A DNA stretch of 8,534 nucleotides from JBDGRJ01 sp042218115 (GTDB lineage Bacteria > Patescibacteriota > Patescibacteriia > Magasanikbacterales > UBA922), in the NCBI GenBank assembly GCA_042218115.1, contig JBDGRJ010000067.1:1-8534 (forward strand), written 5' to 3'. A program made the position numbers and the translations under genes. Positions 5,620-8,534 of this stretch are shown here, in pieces (position 1 is the first letter of the stretch; each line of letters begins with the position of its first letter). A model generated the notes under the pieces. That model made no database searches, was not told where the DNA came from, and was given only the letters and a program-made list of their open reading frames with translations.

Positions 5620-6327
5620 ATGAATATTAGCGGAGTCCAGCAATTTACCACTTTGGATTTCCCCGGCCGAATTGCGTGTATCATTTTTACGGCCGGGTGT
5701 AATTTTCGTTGTGGTTTTTGCCACAACCCGGAGTTTGTCTTGCCTGAAAAAATCCAAAAGATTCAAGATACTTTTATTTCCAAAGATGCGGTATTTAATT
5801 TTCTAGAAAGTAGGGAGGGGTTGCTGGAAGGGGTAGTAATTTCCGGTGGTGAACCCACAATGCAGCCGGATTTGTTGGATTTTATAACAAAAATTAGAAA
5901 TGAATTTGATTATGAGATAAAATTAGATAGTAATGGTAACCGACCGGAAATTCTACAGGAAGCTATTGAGAAAAATTTGCTGGATTATATCGCGATGGAT
6001 ATTAAGCAAGATTTTGAGGATTATCAGAATCTGGTAGGAGGAAGAGTAAATACTACAAAAATGCAGCAGTCAATAGATCTGCTCAAGCAAGAAAGAATAG
6101 AATATGAGTTCAGAACCACTCTTATCAAAGGAATTCACACTCGAGAAAATCTGGAAAATATAGCTGATTTGATCTCAGGTGCGGAAAATTATTATTTGCA
6201 AGAGTATAGAAATGGTCATACTCTCGATCCGGATTTTGTCCAATACGACTCTTTTTCCAACAAAGAAATGAAACAGATAAAGCAAATATTTGAAGATAAG
6301 GTGAATACAGTTCAAATTAGAGATTAA
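5620..6327 (+). CDS. nrdG: Anaerobic ribonucleoside-triphosphate reductase activating protein NrdG (radical SAM)
   Basis: The 235-residue radical-SAM enzyme has the cluster motif C27-x3-C31-x2-C34 (AGCNFRCGFCHNPEF) and the SAM-binding SGGEPTMQ (75-82). The opening SGVQQFTTLDFPGRIACIIFT is typical of the NrdG2-type activases (TIGR02495 from memory). With a reduced 4Fe-4S cluster it cleaves S-adenosylmethionine and abstracts hydrogen from the glycyl residue of NrdD. Here the target residue is on the separate small protein encoded immediately upstream (gap 3 bases), which supports that assignment. An AAAGG lies directly at the ATG, too close to serve as a normal ribosome site, so translational coupling to the upstream stop is more likely. 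The nitrite reductase gene starts 9 bases downstream, probably on the same transcript. Pyruvate formate-lyase activase is a less likely alternative: no pfl gene is nearby. Confidence 0.93.
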   Translation: MNISGVQQFTTLDFPGRIACIIFTAGCNFRCGFCHNPEFVLPEKIQKIQDTFISKDAVFNFLESREGLLEGVVISGGEPTMQPDLLDFITKIRNEFDYEIKLDSNGNRPEILQEAIEKNLLDYIAMDIKQDFEDYQNLVGGRVNTTKMQQSIDLLKQERIEYEFRTTLIKGIHTRENLENIADLISGAENYYLQEYRNGHTLDPDFVQYDSFSNKEMKQIKQIFEDKVNTVQIRD

Positions 6328-6336
6328 TACTTACTT

Positions 6337-7767
6337 ATGCAATATAAATATAAAACAACTTTCCTTACATTTTTATTGCTTGGGGTACTTTTGTTTCCTT
6401 CCCAACTTGCAGCTCACGGTAATAACCATGATAATGGCAGCCATACTAGTGATGAAACTCAACAAGGAAAACGACTTAAAAAAGAGACAAATAATACAAT
6501 AAAAGAAAACCCAATAACAACCAATGCTGTAATCTCCGTTATCTCGGATAACGTTGATTTTATCAGTATAATTGGAGTAATACTGGTAATTTTGTTAAGC
6601 GCTGGTTTAGTTTACGATTTATATAAAAAAGAGATCTGGGAGTTGCCGCAGTCAGTGTCATTTTTATTTATTATTGCTATACTTGGTGTCATTTTCAGCT
6701 TATACGTAGGTCTTAAAGATACTTCTGAACCTTTAGCTTCTTTTGGTCCCGGGCAAGGTCCGATGCATATGGAAGACTTTTATACTCAGTTTAACAAAAA
6801 GAACTTTGAGAGGTTACAGGATTTTACCGAGCTTCCGGTGCAAGAAGATATTGTTCGGGATCCAGCTAATTTGCCTGAGCAAATAGATAGAAAAAACACC
6901 TCCACTGTTCATATTACACTTACTGCCCAGGAAGTGGTGTCAGAACTTGCGGATGGTACCTTTTATTATTATTGGACCTACAAAAGACCTGAAGGGCAAG
7001 AGAAAGTACCGGGTCCGATTTTAAGGGTCAAAAAAGGTGATACTGTGGTTTTAACATTAAAAAATGATGAATCCAGCACTCATGAGCATTCGATCGATCT
7101 ACATGCCGTGACCGGTCCGGGTGGAGGAGCGGGTGTATTGAAAAACATCAAACCGGGGGAAGAAAAAACTATCAAATTTAAAGCAATGAAAGAAGGTTTT
7201 TACGTGTACCACTGCGCTAGCGATAATATTCCGACGCATATCTCAAATCAGATGTTCGGCGGCATCATTGTAGAACCAAGAAGAGGGATGAAAAAAGTGG
7301 ATAAAGAGTTTGTCTTATTTCAAGGTGAATTATATACTAAAGGCCCTATGGGCGAGAAAGGCTTTCAAGCATTTGCTCCAAGAAAGATGTTGAATGAAAA
7401 CCCGTCTTATTATACATTTAATGGCAAGCCCCACGGGGTAACAGGCAAACATAAGATGAGAGCTAGAGCGGGTGATGATGTGAGATTATTCTTTGGAAAT
7501 ATGGGCAACTCAAAGACCAGCTCATTTCATATAATTGGAGAGATTTTTGATCGGGTGTATGCCGGGGATTTTGATGTACCCAGAGAAACAAACGCAGAGA
7601 CTGTACCTGTAGCGGCGGGTCAAGCTATAACGGTTGAGTTTAAGACGGAAGTACCCGGTAGTTATACACCCGTAGATCATGCTTTATCCAGATTGGATCG
7701 GGGTGCTTGGGGGAAGCTTAAGGTCAGAGGTGAAGACCGTCCTCAAGTTTATAAAGAAATAAAATAG
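6337..7767 (+). CDS. nirK: Membrane-anchored copper-containing nitrite reductase (NirK/AniA type)
   Basis: The 476-residue protein has a signal peptide (hydrophobic 9-24, possible cleavage after LAA, 24-26), a His-rich stretch (H27, H31, H36), two membrane helices (about 73-95 and 107-126), then a two-cupredoxin NirK body (about 180-470) facing outward by this topology. Type 1 copper ligands: H251, C293, H301, M306, with the usual family spacing. Type 2 ligands: H256, H292 and H398 (SSFHIIGEIFDRVY); the active-site Asp is D254. The TGPGGG (259-264) and PVDHALSRLDRGAWGKLKV (445-463) segments match the AniA branch. It reduces nitrite to nitric oxide. The second active-site His could not be placed with confidence: the FNG region reads FNGKPHGVTG, where AniA, from memory, has FNGHVGALTG. 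The N-terminal transmembrane part is unlike AniA and the soluble NirKs. It follows nrdG by 9 bases. A laccase-like two-domain oxidase is less likely given the TGxGGG and FHxIGEIFD matches. Confidence 0.88.
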   Translation: MQYKYKTTFLTFLLLGVLLFPSQLAAHGNNHDNGSHTSDETQQGKRLKKETNNTIKENPITTNAVISVISDNVDFISIIGVILVILLSAGLVYDLYKKEIWELPQSVSFLFIIAILGVIFSLYVGLKDTSEPLASFGPGQGPMHMEDFYTQFNKKNFERLQDFTELPVQEDIVRDPANLPEQIDRKNTSTVHITLTAQEVVSELADGTFYYYWTYKRPEGQEKVPGPILRVKKGDTVVLTLKNDESSTHEHSIDLHAVTGPGGGAGVLKNIKPGEEKTIKFKAMKEGFYVYHCASDNIPTHISNQMFGGIIVEPRRGMKKVDKEFVLFQGELYTKGPMGEKGFQAFAPRKMLNENPSYYTFNGKPHGVTGKHKMRARAGDDVRLFFGNMGNSKTSSFHIIGEIFDRVYAGDFDVPRETNAETVPVAAGQAITVEFKTEVPGSYTPVDHALSRLDRGAWGKLKVRGEDRPQVYKEIK

Positions 7768-7800
7768 AGTAACCAAAATTTGTAGTTAACAAATAACAAC

Positions 7801-7812
7801 AGTTAATTAACT
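7801..7812. repeat. 12-bp AT palindrome before the DsbB-like gene
   Basis: AGTTAATTAACT is a perfect 12-bp palindrome, starting 23 bases before the ATG at 7824 in the 56-base spacer after nirK. It may be an operator, but palindromes of A and T arise easily in such a spacer. Confidence 0.3.
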
Positions 7813-7823
7813 AATTCAATTTT

Positions 7824-8378
7824 ATGCTTGTAGATATCGTAGATAACGGTCTGGCGATTCTAACAATCCTGGGTGATATATTTGTTGTTTTCTCAGTTTT
7901 ACTTTGGGTGTTCTCTAGTAAAAGCAAACAGGCAAAAGAATGGTTGAACAAGCTCTTTCGTCCTATTGATGAAAAGTTAATATTTTCTGCCCTTATTGTA
8001 TCAATAATGGCCACTGCCGGCAGTTTGTTTTACTCCGAGATAGCAGGTTATGACCCTTGTAAGTTGTGTTGGCTGCAGAGAATATTTATGTACCCTCAGG
8101 TAATTCTGCTGGCTATTGCCTACAAAAAGTCTGATATTAAGTTTTCAACCTATAGCTTATCCTTATCTGTTCCAGGATTGGCGATCGCGGTCTATCACTA
8201 TATAATTCAGTTCTTCCAAACAAAAATAGTTCCCTGCTCTACAGTAGGGTATTCTGTTTCCTGCTCTGAACATTTCACACTTAGCTACGGTTATATCACC
8301 ATCCCGATGATGGCGGCTACTGCATTTATGCTGATGATAGTATTTATGATAAGATTAAGGAGCAAATCTGAGAGCTAA
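7824..8378 (+). CDS. bdbC: DsbB/BdbC-type disulfide bond formation membrane protein
   Basis: The 184-residue membrane protein oxidises a DsbA-like partner outside the membrane and passes the electrons to quinone. The diagnostic segment is DPCKLCWLQRIFMYPQVILL with C79-x2-C82 and R86, followed by a second loop cysteine pair C138 and C147 (PCSTVGYSVSCSE), as in BdbC. The core four helices are at about 53-72, 88-100, 112-131 and 157-176. An additional N-terminal hydrophobic segment (10-30) gives five in all, one more than E. coli DsbB. The ATG is preceded by an A/T leader ending ATTTT with no Shine-Dalgarno. The next gene starts 7 bases after the stop. No DsbA partner is visible in the window. 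Extracytoplasmic clients with cysteines could include the lipoprotein at 475 (C76/C79). Confidence 0.9.
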   Translation: MLVDIVDNGLAILTILGDIFVVFSVLLWVFSSKSKQAKEWLNKLFRPIDEKLIFSALIVSIMATAGSLFYSEIAGYDPCKLCWLQRIFMYPQVILLAIAYKKSDIKFSTYSLSLSVPGLAIAVYHYIIQFFQTKIVPCSTVGYSVSCSEHFTLSYGYITIPMMAATAFMLMIVFMIRLRSKSES

Positions 8379-8385
8379 AAATTTT

Positions 8386-8534
8386 ATGAAAATAGAATAC
8401 TGGATAGTATTAGCGATAATAATTTTATCAGTAGCTACGGGGGTTTACTTTACTGAGGCTCCGCTAGCCAGCTTCCTGATAGATAAGAGCTTAGAAGCAG
8501 GCAGGCTGACTTTGATAATGGCCTGGGAGACATG
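8386..8534 (+). CDS. Unidentified protein with N-terminal membrane segment, cut by window edge
   Basis: An ATG at 8386, preceded by CTAAAAATTTT as at other starts here, opens a frame that stays open to the window end (49 codons). It begins MKIEYWIVLAIIILSVATGV, a single hydrophobic helix (about 6-21) after a short N-terminus, then FTEAPLASFLIDKSLEAGRL. I do not recognise the family. The 7-base gap to the DsbB-like gene suggests an operon. A thioredoxin-fold DsbA partner would be natural here, but no CxxC is seen in the visible part. Confidence 0.65.
   Translation, partial: MKIEYWIVLAIIILSVATGVYFTEAPLASFLIDKSLEAGRLTLIMAWET

Noticed and set aside
5386..5766. Minus-strand open frame of 126 codons across the glycyl radical gene
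   Set aside because: It overlaps the end of the glycyl gene and the start of nrdG, both with diagnostic motifs on the plus strand, and has no recognisable domain or leader.
7811..8014. Minus-strand open frame of 67 codons
   Set aside because: Antisense to the start of the DsbB-like gene, no family resemblance.
475..8378. Recoded UGA, because no gene here ends in TGA
   Set aside because: All eight complete genes stop at TAA or TAG, but that is a small sample. The frames are intact under the standard code with no in-frame TGA, so nothing supports recoding.

Overview
The window looks like a chromosomal piece of a small-genome anaerobic or microaerophilic bacterium, most likely of the Candidate Phyla Radiation (Patescibacteria). 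The evidence is indirect. Genes are compact and AT-leaning, and nearly all lack a Shine-Dalgarno sequence, with several starts preceded by A/T-rich leaders ending in TTTTATG. There is a lipoprotein with a Gmad2-like C-terminal domain and an extracytoplasmic copper nitrite reductase. Nucleotide reduction relies on a class III enzyme. I cannot name the taxon from sequence alone.

Layout. The left edge carries the first 69 codons of tsaD on the minus strand. A 266-base divergent spacer follows. It holds a strong inverted repeat inside a larger foldable region and a palindromic pair of extended -10 elements facing opposite ways. Everything after that is on the plus strand: a lipoprotein (475) and a ferritin (1258) that look like one operon; a PAS-domain/ECF-type sigma factor fusion (1915) closed by a clear terminator (3027-3054); nrdD (3118); a 94-residue protein that is only the glycyl radical domain of NrdD (5332); nrdG, the radical-SAM activase (5620); a membrane-anchored NirK-type nitrite reductase (6337); a DsbB/BdbC-type thiol oxidoreductase (7824); and the start of an unidentified membrane protein (8386) cut by the window edge.

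Most interesting point: the anaerobic ribonucleotide reductase is split. The 705-residue catalytic chain has the ATP cone, the active-site cysteines and the zinc site, but stops before the RVxGY glycyl radical loop. That loop is made by a separate gene 96 bases downstream. Both genes carry the same upstream element (TTGAAACCTTTTT, 10 bases, TGTTTAA) at identical spacing and nowhere else in the window's spacers. The glycyl protein is therefore probably transcribed on its own together with its activase, which would resemble the separate glycyl radical subunit GrcA/YfiD known for pyruvate formate-lyase. The PAS-sigma fusion just upstream is an obvious but untested candidate for the factor reading this element.

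Taken together, the genes suit a cell moving between oxic and anoxic conditions: iron storage (ferritin), oxygen-independent dNTP synthesis (split NrdD and NrdG), nitrite reduction outside the membrane (NirK), disulfide formation outside the membrane (DsbB), and a sensor-type sigma factor. The functional linkage is inference from gene order.
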